Shown here piece after piece: positions 53,956 to 61,272 of a DNA stretch of 64,000 nt. A program made the position numbers and the translations under genes. This stretch comes from Flectobacillus longus (GTDB lineage: Bacteria > Bacteroidota > Bacteroidia > Cytophagales > Spirosomataceae), in contig NZ_JASHIC010000027.1 in the NCBI RefSeq assembly GCF_030056705.1, positions 1 through 64,000 of the forward strand. The letters are read 5' to 3'. The notes beneath the pieces were generated by a model. It worked only from the letters and a program-made list of their open reading frames with translations, ran no database searches and was not told the DNA's origin. The stretch's first letter is position 1. Each line of letters begins with the position of its first letter.

Positions 53956-54023
53956 GATGTTAGGGTGTGGTAGGTTTTCTACCTGTTAGAATCAATGGTT
54001 AACTTTTGGCAAAATCAATTGGA

Positions 54024-54107
54024 CACAAAAAAAGACCTACTGGTTGAACAGTAGGTCTTTTCGAATGATATATTTTTTCCGAAAACACAATAAGGTACTG
54101 CTCAACC
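54024..54107 (-). promoter_or_regulatory. trp attenuator: terminator and antiterminator
   Basis: Terminator: perfect 13-base stem (54049-54061 with 54030-54042; AAAAGACCTACTG on the minus strand) followed by a run of seven T. The segment at the leader stop codon, GGTTGAGCAGTA (54107-54096, minus strand), pairs over 12 bases with TACTGTTCAACC (54053-54042), which includes the left terminator arm and loop: a textbook antiterminator. An upstream ACTG...CAGT plus AACC...GGTT pairing can sequester the antiterminator strand when the leader is fully translated. Confidence 0.85.
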
Positions 54108-54158
54108 GAGGTTCGTCAGTTGCCACCACCATGCTGTATTTTTGAAATTTGTTGTCAT
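54102..54158 (-). CDS. trpL: trp operon leader peptide
   Basis: 18 residues, MTTNFKNTAWWWQLTNLG, with three consecutive TGG Trp codons at 54131-54123 (minus strand). Ribosome stalling at these codons when Trp-tRNA is uncharged would free the antiterminator segment that overlaps the stop codon. Preceded by a consensus promoter with a leader of about 26 bases. Strong support from codon content, position and the matching RNA pairings. Confidence 0.92.
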   Translation of the reverse strand: MTTNFKNTAWWWQLTNLG

Positions 54159-54188
54159 TTTTAGAAAATCTAATTTTTTTATTTTTTG

Positions 54189-54218
54189 CAAACTTAATTC
54201 GAATTTTTGTTTTTCAAA
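54189..54218 (-). promoter_or_regulatory. Promoter of the trp operon
   Basis: On the minus strand TTTG (54218-54215), 18-base spacer, TAAGTTTG (54196-54189), an excellent match to TTTG-N19-TAnnTTTG. Predicted start near 54184. Just upstream lies a tandem duplicate of GTTTTTCAAAAAAA (54209-54236), which overlaps the -33 element and may act as an A-tract upstream element. Confidence 0.7.
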
Positions 54219-54338
54219 AAAAGTTTTTCAAAAAAATACAAAAATGGTAGAATAAAAGCTTTAATCTTACTTTTGAGCACTTTAGAAAAACAGCTTTTGT
54301 TGCTGAAAACTTATTGCCAATAGCTGAAGACCAATATC

Positions 54339-55685
54339 TTACTCCAAGATTCCAAGGTAATTGAATGGAGAAATACGTTTTAATTCATATTTCACTTTAT
54401 CACTAATTTCAAGTGAATCTATAAAGTTCGCAATCGTTTTTGACGTAATTTTTTCGTTTTTACGAGTCAAGGCTTTCAATGCCTCATAAGGTTGTGGATA
54501 ACCTTCACGACGTAAAATCGTTTGAATCGCCTCTGCTACAACTGCCCAGTTATCTTCAAGGTCGGTGTTGATAGCATCTTGGTTCAGTTCCAATTTGTTC
54601 AAACCTCTCAATAATGCTGTTAATGCAATAATTTGATGTGCTACTGGCACGCCCAAATTACGCAATACCGTAGAGTCGGTAAGGTCGCGTTGTAAACGAG
54701 AAACTGGTAGTTTTGCGGCCAAAAACTCATACAAAGCATTTGCAATACCTACGTTACCTTCTGAGTTTTCAAAATCAATTGGATTTACTTTGTGTGGCAT
54801 CGCCGACGAACCCACTTCACCTGCCTTGATTTTTTGCTTGAAATAACCCATTGATACGTATGTCCAAACATCACGGTCAAGGTCTAATACAATATTGTTA
54901 AGACGCTTTAGATTGTCCATCAAAGCCGCCAAGTTATCGTAATGCTCGATTTGTGTAGTGTATTTGCTACGAGACAAACCCAAAGAACCTACGAAGTTGT
55001 TACCGAAATCAATCCAGCTAGTTTCAGGATATGCTACATTGTGAGCATTGAAGTTACCTGTTGCACCACCAAATTTAGCCGAGTAAGGAATCGTTTTCAA
55101 TAAGTCCATTTGGCGCTCAAGACGTTCGGCAAATACCCAAAACTCTTTGCCTAAGCGAGTAGGAGAGGCTGGCTGTCCGTGAGTATGTGCCAACAAAGCT
55201 ACATCTTTCCACTCTTCACCCAAGGCTTTGATTTTTTCGATAACCTCTTGAAGTTTTGGTATAACTACAGTGTCCATCGCATCTTTCAAAGAAAGAGGAA
55301 TAGCAGTATTGTTCACATCTTGTGACGTTAAACCAAAGTGGATAAACTCAAGGTATTGTTCAATACCAAAGTTGCTTAGTTTATGTTTGATAAAGTATTC
55401 AACCGCCTTTACATCGTGGTTAGTTACTTTTTCGGTTTCTTTGATCCAAAGAGCATCTTCTTCAGAAAAATTACGATAAATGTCACGCAAGGCTCCAAAA
55501 AGGTCTTTGCTGACACCTTCGAGTTGTGGCAATGGAATTTCGCAGAGCGCAATAAAATACTCGATTTCGATAAGGACACGGTACTTGATTAGTCCGAATT
55601 CTGAGAAATAAGGAGCAAGACTTTCTACTTGCTTGCGGTAGCGTCCATCTACTGGAGAAATGGCAGATAATTGATTCAGTTCCAT
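54339..55685 (-). CDS. purB: Adenylosuccinate lyase
   Basis: 448 residues from the ATG at 55685 (MELNQLSAISPVDGRYRKQVE); the upstream TTG at 55706 lies inside the promoter and is rejected. Fumarase/aspartase superfamily: FGLTSQDVNNTA, LLAHTHGQPASPTRLGKEF with the catalytic His, and the signature SSAMPHKVNPIDFENSEGN. Acts in IMP and AMP synthesis. Single-gene transcript, divergent from the histidine kinase. Confidence 0.96.
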   Translation of the reverse strand: MELNQLSAISPVDGRYRKQVESLAPYFSEFGLIKYRVLIEIEYFIALCEIPLPQLEGVSKDLFGALRDIYRNFSEEDALWIKETEKVTNHDVKAVEYFIKHKLSNFGIEQYLEFIHFGLTSQDVNNTAIPLSLKDAMDTVVIPKLQEVIEKIKALGEEWKDVALLAHTHGQPASPTRLGKEFWVFAERLERQMDLLKTIPYSAKFGGATGNFNAHNVAYPETSWIDFGNNFVGSLGLSRSKYTTQIEHYDNLAALMDNLKRLNNIVLDLDRDVWTYVSMGYFKQKIKAGEVGSSAMPHKVNPIDFENSEGNVGIANALYEFLAAKLPVSRLQRDLTDSTVLRNLGVPVAHQIIALTALLRGLNKLELNQDAINTDLEDNWAVVAEAIQTILRREGYPQPYEALKALTRKNEKITSKTIANFIDSLEISDKVKYELKRISPFNYLGILE

Positions 55686-55703
55686 AATTATGCTTTCAAA
55701 GTG

Positions 55704-55711
55704 CAAAGGTA
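55704..55711 (-). promoter_or_regulatory. -7 box of purB
   Basis: Minus-strand TACCTTTG (TAnnTTTG), 19 bases before the purB ATG, so the leader would be about 14 bases. No clear -33 element. Confidence 0.5.
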
Positions 55712-55811
55712 CAAAGTTTTTGCTTGCATATCCTGAGATTTAACACAACAAACACCAAGAGTTTCGAAAAAAAGCCCAAACTTTGATGAATTATTCCTTA
55801 AAGTTGAAGTT

Positions 55812-56840
55812 ATGTTATTAAATCCCAAGTTGTTGGCCACGCTACTTTCGATAGTAATTGCCATTTTTACGACTTCTTTTCTCTCTTTTTTGCCCGAGGC
55901 CAACGCCAACATTCTCTTTATCTGTTTTATCGCTTCATTTATCATCGCAGGATTGCTAATCTATTTTACACTCGATTACTTGGTATTTCAAGAAATCAAC
56001 AAGATGTATGATTCGATTAATCGTCTTAAAATGAAGGATTTTGGTGTCTCTCGTAAAAAACTCTACAAGAATGCCAATCCGCTTAAAAAGCTGAATGATG
56101 AATTGTTTGTCTATGTTTCTAAAAAGGAACAAGAAGTCAATGAGTTAAAAAGACTTGAAAAATATCGTCGTGAATTTTTGGCCAATGTATCGCACGAACT
56201 TAAAACGCCCATTTTTGCAGCACAAGGTTTTGTTCATACGCTATTAGATGGAGCTATGGACGACGAGCGTGTACGAGTGAAGTTCTTGACCAAAGCCGCC
56301 AAAAGTTTGGATGGGCTCGATATTTTGGTAAAAGATTTACTCACACTTTCTCAAATGGAAACAGGGGATATTCGCATGAATCGTGAGCGTGTAGATGTCA
56401 AACAAATTACGAAAGAAGTTTTTGAACAATTAGAAAGTAAGGCAGAAACCAAAAATGTGACCCTTCAAATAAAATCTCCTGAAAGTCAAGTTTGGGTAAA
56501 AGCCGACGCACAGCGTATTGGTCAAGTGATTACCAATTTGGTTGAAAATGCGATTAAATACGGAAATGAAGACGGAAAAGTATTGGTATTATTTGAAGAT
56601 GAAAAGAAAGATTGGCGTATTTCGGTAAAAGATAATGGACCAGGTATTGCTCCAGAGCACTTAAGCCGAATTTTCGAACGTTTTTACCGTGTCGATAAAG
56701 CCCGCAGTCGCTCAGATGGTTCTTCTGGATTAGGGTTGGCTATTGTGAAGCATATTTTGAATGCACATAAAACCAAAATTACGGTAGCATCCAAACCCGA
56801 TAAAGGCACCTCTTTTTCATTTAAGTTATCGAAAGAATGA
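55812..56840 (+). CDS. Orphan sensor histidine kinase (PhoR-like)
   Basis: 342 residues. Two adjacent transmembrane helices (about 8-28 and 33-55) with almost no periplasmic loop, a coiled helical linker, then HisKA with phospho-acceptor His128 in FLANVSHELKTPIFAAQG, and an HATPase_c domain with VENAIKYGNEDG (N box), VKDNGPGIAPEHL, RFYRVDKARSR and SSGLGLAIVKHI. The near absence of a sensor domain implies sensing in the membrane or cytoplasm. No response regulator gene is adjacent; the partner must be elsewhere. Confidence 0.92.
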   Translation: MLLNPKLLATLLSIVIAIFTTSFLSFLPEANANILFICFIASFIIAGLLIYFTLDYLVFQEINKMYDSINRLKMKDFGVSRKKLYKNANPLKKLNDELFVYVSKKEQEVNELKRLEKYRREFLANVSHELKTPIFAAQGFVHTLLDGAMDDERVRVKFLTKAAKSLDGLDILVKDLLTLSQMETGDIRMNRERVDVKQITKEVFEQLESKAETKNVTLQIKSPESQVWVKADAQRIGQVITNLVENAIKYGNEDGKVLVLFEDEKKDWRISVKDNGPGIAPEHLSRIFERFYRVDKARSRSDGSSGLGLAIVKHILNAHKTKITVASKPDKGTSFSFKLSKE

Positions 56841-57287
56841 GAGAGCTTTGAGTGATGAGTTTTGAGTTGTGAGTGATGAGTTGTCCTTTGCCCTTGCCTA
56901 AAATACAAGTTATTAAATATTGTCTTATATTTCTTTTATAGCGCCGTAGGTGCGAAATACTTCACGATAGTTGATGTTCTTTCGCCTCTACGGCGCTTTT
57001 TTATTCAAGTTTATCAAAAAAATTAGGTAAAAATGTTGAACTATTTATCCATTTTTTTAATTTCGTAAATAGTTACGTAAGTGATTACTTATTTTGAAGT
57101 GCTAAGTAAAATTGTATTACTGTGCTTTATGTATTATGCTCTATAAAAGGTTTAATATCTTTTCTTTTCTAGGAAACCAAAGAAACATTTTACCGAGTGC
57201 CCATAGCTGATAACCGAAAGCTAAATGATTCAATCTTATTTTATACTCACAATTCGCAACTCATAATTCAGCATTTATACTTATCTC
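56841..57287. other. Intergenic region with terminator and diffuse repeats
   Basis: Contains the terminator at 56940-57001. Before it is the repeat-like text GATGAGTTTTGAGTTGTGAGTGATGAGTTGTCC (56855-56885), related to 31765-31795 (TGATGAGTTTTGGGTTGTCC). After it, 57181-57270 holds family C-like GTGCCCATAGCTGATAACCG and ACAATTCGCAACTCATAATTC. No gene is seen. Confidence 0.45.
56940..57001 (+). terminator. Terminator downstream of the histidine kinase gene
   Basis: Stem GCGCCGTAG / CTACGGCGC (56941-56949 with 56988-56996), extended by GCGAAA / TTTCGC, long loop, followed by TTTTTTT. Lies 100 bases after the kinase stop codon. Confidence 0.8.
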
Positions 57288-57770
57288 ATGATTCAAATTA
57301 GAACTTTTCAATCGCAAGACACAGAGCAAATTGTAAATTTGATTCTGACTATTCAACAAGTGGAATTTCAGGTGCCAATCACTATCCAAGACCAACCCGA
57401 TTTGTTAGAAATTCCCAATTTTTATCAACACGGAAATGGTAATTTTTGGGTGGCTGTTCAAGGCGATGAGGTAGTAGGTTCCATTGCCCTCATTGACTGT
57501 GGCGGACCAATTGGTGCTATCCGTAAAATGTTTGTGAAGAAGGAATTTAGAGGAAAAGAATTAGGCATTGCACAAAAACTGCTTGATACGCTTACTACAA
57601 AAGCGCAAGAGGCACAAATGCAACACCTTTATCTTGGCACAATAGAGCGTTTACAAGCTGCTATCCGTTTTTATGAAAGAAATGGCTTTACTTATATCCC
57701 CAAACAAGATTTACCATCAAGCTTCCCAATCATGGCTGTAGATACACATTTTTATGTGAAGGAAATATAG
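57288..57770 (+). CDS. GNAT-family N-acetyltransferase
   Basis: 160 residues. The acetyl-CoA binding motif is MFVKKEFRGKELGIAQKLLDTL near 84-105, followed by HLYLGTIERLQAAIRFYERNGF. N-terminal strand IQIRTFQSQDTEQIVNLI is typical. Substrate unknown (small molecule or protein N terminus). Begins after a repeat-rich gap; the ATG at 57288 gives a standard GNAT start. Downstream lies the CRP-like palindrome of the next gene. Confidence 0.87.
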   Translation: MIQIRTFQSQDTEQIVNLILTIQQVEFQVPITIQDQPDLLEIPNFYQHGNGNFWVAVQGDEVVGSIALIDCGGPIGAIRKMFVKKEFRGKELGIAQKLLDTLTTKAQEAQMQHLYLGTIERLQAAIRFYERNGFTYIPKQDLPSSFPIMAVDTHFYVKEI

Positions 57771-57883
57771 AAGGAGGGGTTAGGGAACTGGCAAAAAGGC
57801 AACGAGTGAAATAAGAGAAAATGTGTTCGTATTTGGTCCATCACTGATGCCTAGTGCCTGTTCCCTCACAACTTCCCTAAACT

Positions 57884-57899
57884 TGTGACCTAGGTCACA
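57884..57899 (+). promoter_or_regulatory. CRP/FNR-like palindrome upstream of the first reductase gene
   Basis: TGTGACCTAGGTCACA, a perfect 16-base palindrome with the half-sites TGTGA and TCACA six bases apart, the classical CRP arrangement. The promoter-like GAACTTTG at 57922-57929 places a start site near 57934 and the palindrome centre at about -42, an activator (class II) position; no TTG -33 element is seen. A Crp/Fnr regulator gene lies at the end of the cluster. Binding is inferred. Confidence 0.6.
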
Positions 57900-57955
57900 G
57901 GTTCGAATGCCTACTTTGTATGAACTTTGTAACATCAATCAAAACAACATGGGTT

Positions 57956-59059
57956 ATGTTATTTAAGTCATATTCGTTAGGAAATATTTCGCTTAAGAAT
58001 CGTATTGTCATGCCACCTATGACACGTTCGAGAGCTGCAAAAGGTGACGTAGCAACCGATTTAATGGCCGAGTATTACAGCCAAAGAGCATCTGCAGGCT
58101 TAATTATTTCAGAAGGAACACAAATATCTAAGCAAGGTCAAGGCTACGCTTGGACTCCAGGGATTTATACGCCAGAACAAGTAGCAGGCTGGAAAAAAGT
58201 CACAAACGCCGTTCATCAACATGGCGGAGTACTGTTTGCTCAACTATGGCATGTTGGGCGGGTATCTCACACTTCTTTACAACCCGATGGCCAAGCGCCA
58301 GTATCTTCATCGCCTCTAGTAGCTGAAGGGGTAAAAGTATTTATCGATCCAGAAAATAAAGGTCCTGAAGCTGGTGTTGGTGGTATGATTCAACACTCAG
58401 CTCCTCGTCCTTTAACCATTCCTGAAATCAAGTCAATTATCCAAGACTTTGCAAAAGCTGCCCAAAATGCGCTAGATGCTGGTTTTGACGGAGTAGAGCT
58501 ACATGCAGCCAACGGGTATCTCATCAATCAATTTATCGACAGTCAAGCCAATACTCGCACCGACGAGTATGGAGGAAGCTTGGAAAACCGACTTCGTTTT
58601 TTGAAGGAAGTTGTAGAGGTTCTTTGTCAAGTGGTGGGTAAAGAGCGTGTAGGAGCAAGGTTAGCGCCCTTGACTACACTGCAAGGCTGTGTCGATGATA
58701 ACCCTGAAGAAACGTATTTGGCGGCGGCAACTTTGCTACAAGATTTGGGTGTAGCATATATCCATATTGCTGAGGCAGATTGGGATAATGCACCAGATAT
58801 GCCTATTGCTTTCAAAAATGCACTTCGTCGTGCATTTAAAGGTACCATGATTTACGCAGGAAAGTATAGTAAGGAGCGTGCAGAAAAAGCCTTGGCGGAA
58901 GGATGGGCAGATATGATTGCTTTTGGTCGTCCGTTTATTGCTAATCCAGACTTACCTGCCAGATTGCAAAATGACTGGCCTCTTAACGAAGGCGACCGCA
59001 CCAAATACTTTGGAGGTGGTGCTGCTGGATACACCGATTATGGCGTATTTAGTGAATGA
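57956..59059 (+). CDS. Old yellow enzyme family ene-reductase
   Basis: 367 residues from the ATG at 57956 (MLFKSYSLGNISLKNRIVMPPMTRSRA); an in-frame ATG at 57920 falls in the promoter-like region and is less likely. FMN-binding TIM barrel of the NemA/OYE class: active-site His and Asn in ELHAANGYLINQFID, NTRTDEYGGSLENR, VGARLAPL, and the phosphate-binding AFGRPFIANPDLPARL. Reduces activated C=C bonds of enones, nitroesters and similar electrophiles with NAD(P)H. First gene of a four-gene stress-like cluster. Confidence 0.92.
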   Translation: MLFKSYSLGNISLKNRIVMPPMTRSRAAKGDVATDLMAEYYSQRASAGLIISEGTQISKQGQGYAWTPGIYTPEQVAGWKKVTNAVHQHGGVLFAQLWHVGRVSHTSLQPDGQAPVSSSPLVAEGVKVFIDPENKGPEAGVGGMIQHSAPRPLTIPEIKSIIQDFAKAAQNALDAGFDGVELHAANGYLINQFIDSQANTRTDEYGGSLENRLRFLKEVVEVLCQVVGKERVGARLAPLTTLQGCVDDNPEETYLAAATLLQDLGVAYIHIAEADWDNAPDMPIAFKNALRRAFKGTMIYAGKYSKERAEKALAEGWADMIAFGRPFIANPDLPARLQNDWPLNEGDRTKYFGGGAAGYTDYGVFSE

Positions 59060-59072
59060 GCTAGGCTCTAAC

Positions 59073-59185
59073 AATTTCGGATTGGGGATTTCGGAAAGGC
59101 AGGAAATACTTTTATTTTTTACAAAACATAACTTAAAAAGTAGATTACTCTTCCGCAATCCAATATCCGCCATCCGCAATCAAAT
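59073..59185. repeat. Family B intergenic inverted-repeat element, copy 3
   Basis: Ends CAATTTCGGATTGGGGATTT and GCAATCCAATATCCGCCATC...AAATTG are imperfect inverted repeats, around ACTTTTATTTTTTACAAAAC, which matches the core of copy 2. Fills the gap between the first reductase and the DJ-1-like gene. Confidence 0.6.
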
Positions 59186-59195
59186 TGTTTATTTT

Positions 59196-59939
59196 ATGAA
59201 AAACATTGTATTGACAATCGCTTTGAGCGTGTTGTCCTTCTGGGGTATTGCCCAGACAAAATCAAAAGGAAAAATCTTAATGGTGCTTTCAAGTCATGCC
59301 GAATTGGGTAAGACTGGTAAACAAACAGGATATTATTTGAGTGAAGTAAGTCACCCTTGGGAAGTATTTACTAAAGCTGGTTATGAAGTTGACTTTGTAA
59401 GTCCACAAGGTGGGCAGCCTCCTGTTGATGGATTTGATTTGACAGACCAAGTAAATAAAGAATTTTGGGAAAATGCTGTTTACAAAAACAAGTTAGATCA
59501 TACGCTTACGCCCAAACAAGTAAAAGCCTCGAACTACGTAGCCATTCATTATGCAGGAGGACACGGTACCATGTGGGATTTTCCAAATAATGAGGAATTA
59601 GCCAAAATAGCGAGTAAAATCTATGAAAAAGGCGGTGTGGTTAGTGCTGTTTGTCACGGTCCTTCAGGCTTATTGAATATTCGTTTGGGCAATAATCGCT
59701 ATTTACTAGAAGGAAAAAATGTAGCAGGTTTTTCAAATGAGGAAGAAATTGCCGTGAAACTAGAGAAAGTTGTACCATTTTCTTTAGAAGACGAACTCAA
59801 AAAACGTGGTGTCCATTATTCCTCTGCTCCAGCATGGTCTGAATATGTAGTAGTAGATGGCAAATTAATAACAGGTCAAAACCCTCAATCTGCAAAGAAA
59901 ATGGCAGAGGAAGTGGTTTTGGTATTGAAGAATAAGTGA
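59196..59939 (+). CDS. DJ-1/PfpI superfamily protein, exported
   Basis: 247 residues from the ATG at 59196, which gives a signal peptide (ending FWGIAQ). Class I glutamine-amidotransferase-like fold with the nucleophile-elbow Cys in SAVCHGPSGLLN and the partner His in the same motif; GHGTMWDFPNNEELAKIAS is the Hsp31/glyoxalase III-like segment. Members act as glutathione-independent glyoxalases, chaperones or proteases. Its position among ene-reductases supports a role against reactive carbonyls. The signal peptide makes this a periplasmic copy. Confidence 0.85.
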   Translation: MKNIVLTIALSVLSFWGIAQTKSKGKILMVLSSHAELGKTGKQTGYYLSEVSHPWEVFTKAGYEVDFVSPQGGQPPVDGFDLTDQVNKEFWENAVYKNKLDHTLTPKQVKASNYVAIHYAGGHGTMWDFPNNEELAKIASKIYEKGGVVSAVCHGPSGLLNIRLGNNRYLLEGKNVAGFSNEEEIAVKLEKVVPFSLEDELKKRGVHYSSAPAWSEYVVVDGKLITGQNPQSAKKMAEEVVLVLKNK

Positions 59940-59957
59940 TAAAGTATACAGGTTCAA

Positions 59958-60010
59958 AGGCACAGAGGGATTGACTTCAAATTAATTTTACACTTTGTGC
60001 CTCTGTGCCT
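59958..60010. repeat. Inverted-repeat element, GGCACAGA type (copy 2)
   Basis: Perfect arms AGGCACAGAGG (59958-59968) and CCTCTGTGCCT (60000-60010) separated by 31 bases. Same layout as the element at 10605-10655 with two paired base changes. Confidence 0.55.
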
Positions 60011-60032
60011 GTTCCCTTAAACCCTTAAAAAA

Positions 60033-61154
60033 ATGAACTCAACAATCAATCTATTCGCACCAACTACGGTTGGAACATTGGCATTGAAAAATAGAATTGT
60101 GATGGCACCCATGACACGTGCGCGCAATTTCGATGGCATTCCAAATGATAATAATGCACTTTATTATCAGCAAAGATCAGGCGCTGGACTTATCATTACC
60201 GAAGGAACAGCCATTTCGAATACGGCTATGGGAGTATTACATATCCCTGGGCTTTATACTGCTGAACAAGTTGAAGGTTGGAAAAAAGTAACTTCGGCAG
60301 TACATCAAAAAGGTGCAAAAATCTTTACCCAGTTGTGGCATGTCGGACGTGTGTCGCATGTATCAAATCAGCCCAATGGTCAGGCACCAGTAGGGGCGTC
60401 GGATATTCAAGCAGAAAATTCTTTTGCTTGGGGATATGATGAAAATGGGAAAGAGACCTTTGTGAAATGTTCAAAACCTCGTGCTTTGACGACTGAGGAG
60501 GTAAAAGAAGTAGTACAAGATTTTGCAAAAGCTGCCAAAAATGCCATCGAAGCAGGTTTTGATGGGGTAGAACTTCACGGAGCAAATGGCTATTTGATTG
60601 AGCAGTTCTTAAATCCAATGATTAACAATCGTACCGATGAATATGGTGGTACGATGATTAATCGCTCAAGATTTTTGCTCGAAGCTATAGATGCTTGTAT
60701 TGCCGAAATCGGTGCTTCAAAAGTGGCTATTCGTTTGACGCCTTATGGAGGTTTGCATGAATTACCGCATTATGATGAAATCGAGACGACCTATCAGTAT
60801 CTCGCCGAAGAGTTAGCAAAACGTGGTATCGCATTTATCCACATCATGGACCAACAATCGAGAGGTAGTTATGCTTTGCCTGATGGATTCTTGGCGCGTT
60901 TTCGTACTTGGTATAAGGGCGTAATTATTTTGGCAGGAGGTATGAATCGTCAGAAATCACAAGAACTTATCGATGCCAATTTGATTGATTTGGGTGGTTT
61001 TGGAGAAGATTTTATCGCCAATCCAGACTTGGTTGAACGCCTCAAAAACAATTGGCCAATGACCCCACCCAACCGAGCACTACATTATGGCTTGATGTTG
61101 GAAGGGTATATAGACTGGAAGACTTATGAGGAAGAGCAGTTGGTGAATGGGTGA
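60033..61154 (+). CDS. Old yellow enzyme family ene-reductase (second copy)
   Basis: 373 residues. Same family as the gene at 57956: LKNRIVMAPMTRARNFDGIP, active-site ELHGANGYLIEQFLNP, NNRTDEYGGTMINR and VAIRLTPYGGLHEL. Unlike its neighbour, the C-terminal flavin-phosphate motif reads GGFGEDFIANPDLVERL with Glu where Arg is usual (GRPF), so FMN phosphate binding may differ. Substrates are probably enones or nitro compounds. Ends just before the Crp/Fnr gene; the DJ-1 gene lies 93 bases upstream. Confidence 0.9.
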   Translation: MNSTINLFAPTTVGTLALKNRIVMAPMTRARNFDGIPNDNNALYYQQRSGAGLIITEGTAISNTAMGVLHIPGLYTAEQVEGWKKVTSAVHQKGAKIFTQLWHVGRVSHVSNQPNGQAPVGASDIQAENSFAWGYDENGKETFVKCSKPRALTTEEVKEVVQDFAKAAKNAIEAGFDGVELHGANGYLIEQFLNPMINNRTDEYGGTMINRSRFLLEAIDACIAEIGASKVAIRLTPYGGLHELPHYDEIETTYQYLAEELAKRGIAFIHIMDQQSRGSYALPDGFLARFRTWYKGVIILAGGMNRQKSQELIDANLIDLGGFGEDFIANPDLVERLKNNWPMTPPNRALHYGLMLEGYIDWKTYEEEQLVNG

Positions 61155-61233
61155 TTGGAGATTTAGAGGAACGGATTTTATCCCAAACCCCTCAACTTCC
61201 TATCACTCTCTCAATAATACATCTTTTGCCTCC

Positions 61234-61268
61234 ATACATTGGTATTCGTCGATACCAATGTATTTTTG
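61234..61268 (+). promoter_or_regulatory. Promoter with palindrome ahead of the Crp/Fnr regulator gene
   Basis: Perfect 12-base inverted repeat ATACATTGGTAT (61234-61245) / ATACCAATGTAT (61252-61263), loop TCGTCG. Embedded in it is a promoter: TTG (61239-61241), 19-base spacer, TATTTTTG (61261-61268). The start site would fall at the ATG (61273), a leaderless message. As RNA the repeat plus T-rich tail could also terminate the upstream reductase gene. Confidence 0.6.
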
Positions 61269-61272
61269 TTTT

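Noticed and set aside
54209-54236. CRISPR-like or satellite repeat
   Set aside because: Only two tandem copies of a 14-base A/T-rich word; more simply an A-tract by the trp promoter.
57884-57915. tRNA-like GGTTCGAATGCC sequence
   Set aside because: Resembles a T-arm loop but no acceptor, D or anticodon stems can be formed around it; the TGTGA palindrome explains the region better.
57920-57955. Upstream ATG start for the first ene-reductase
   Set aside because: It overlaps the promoter-like GAACTTTG and adds 12 residues without family match; ATG 57956 fits the family start.
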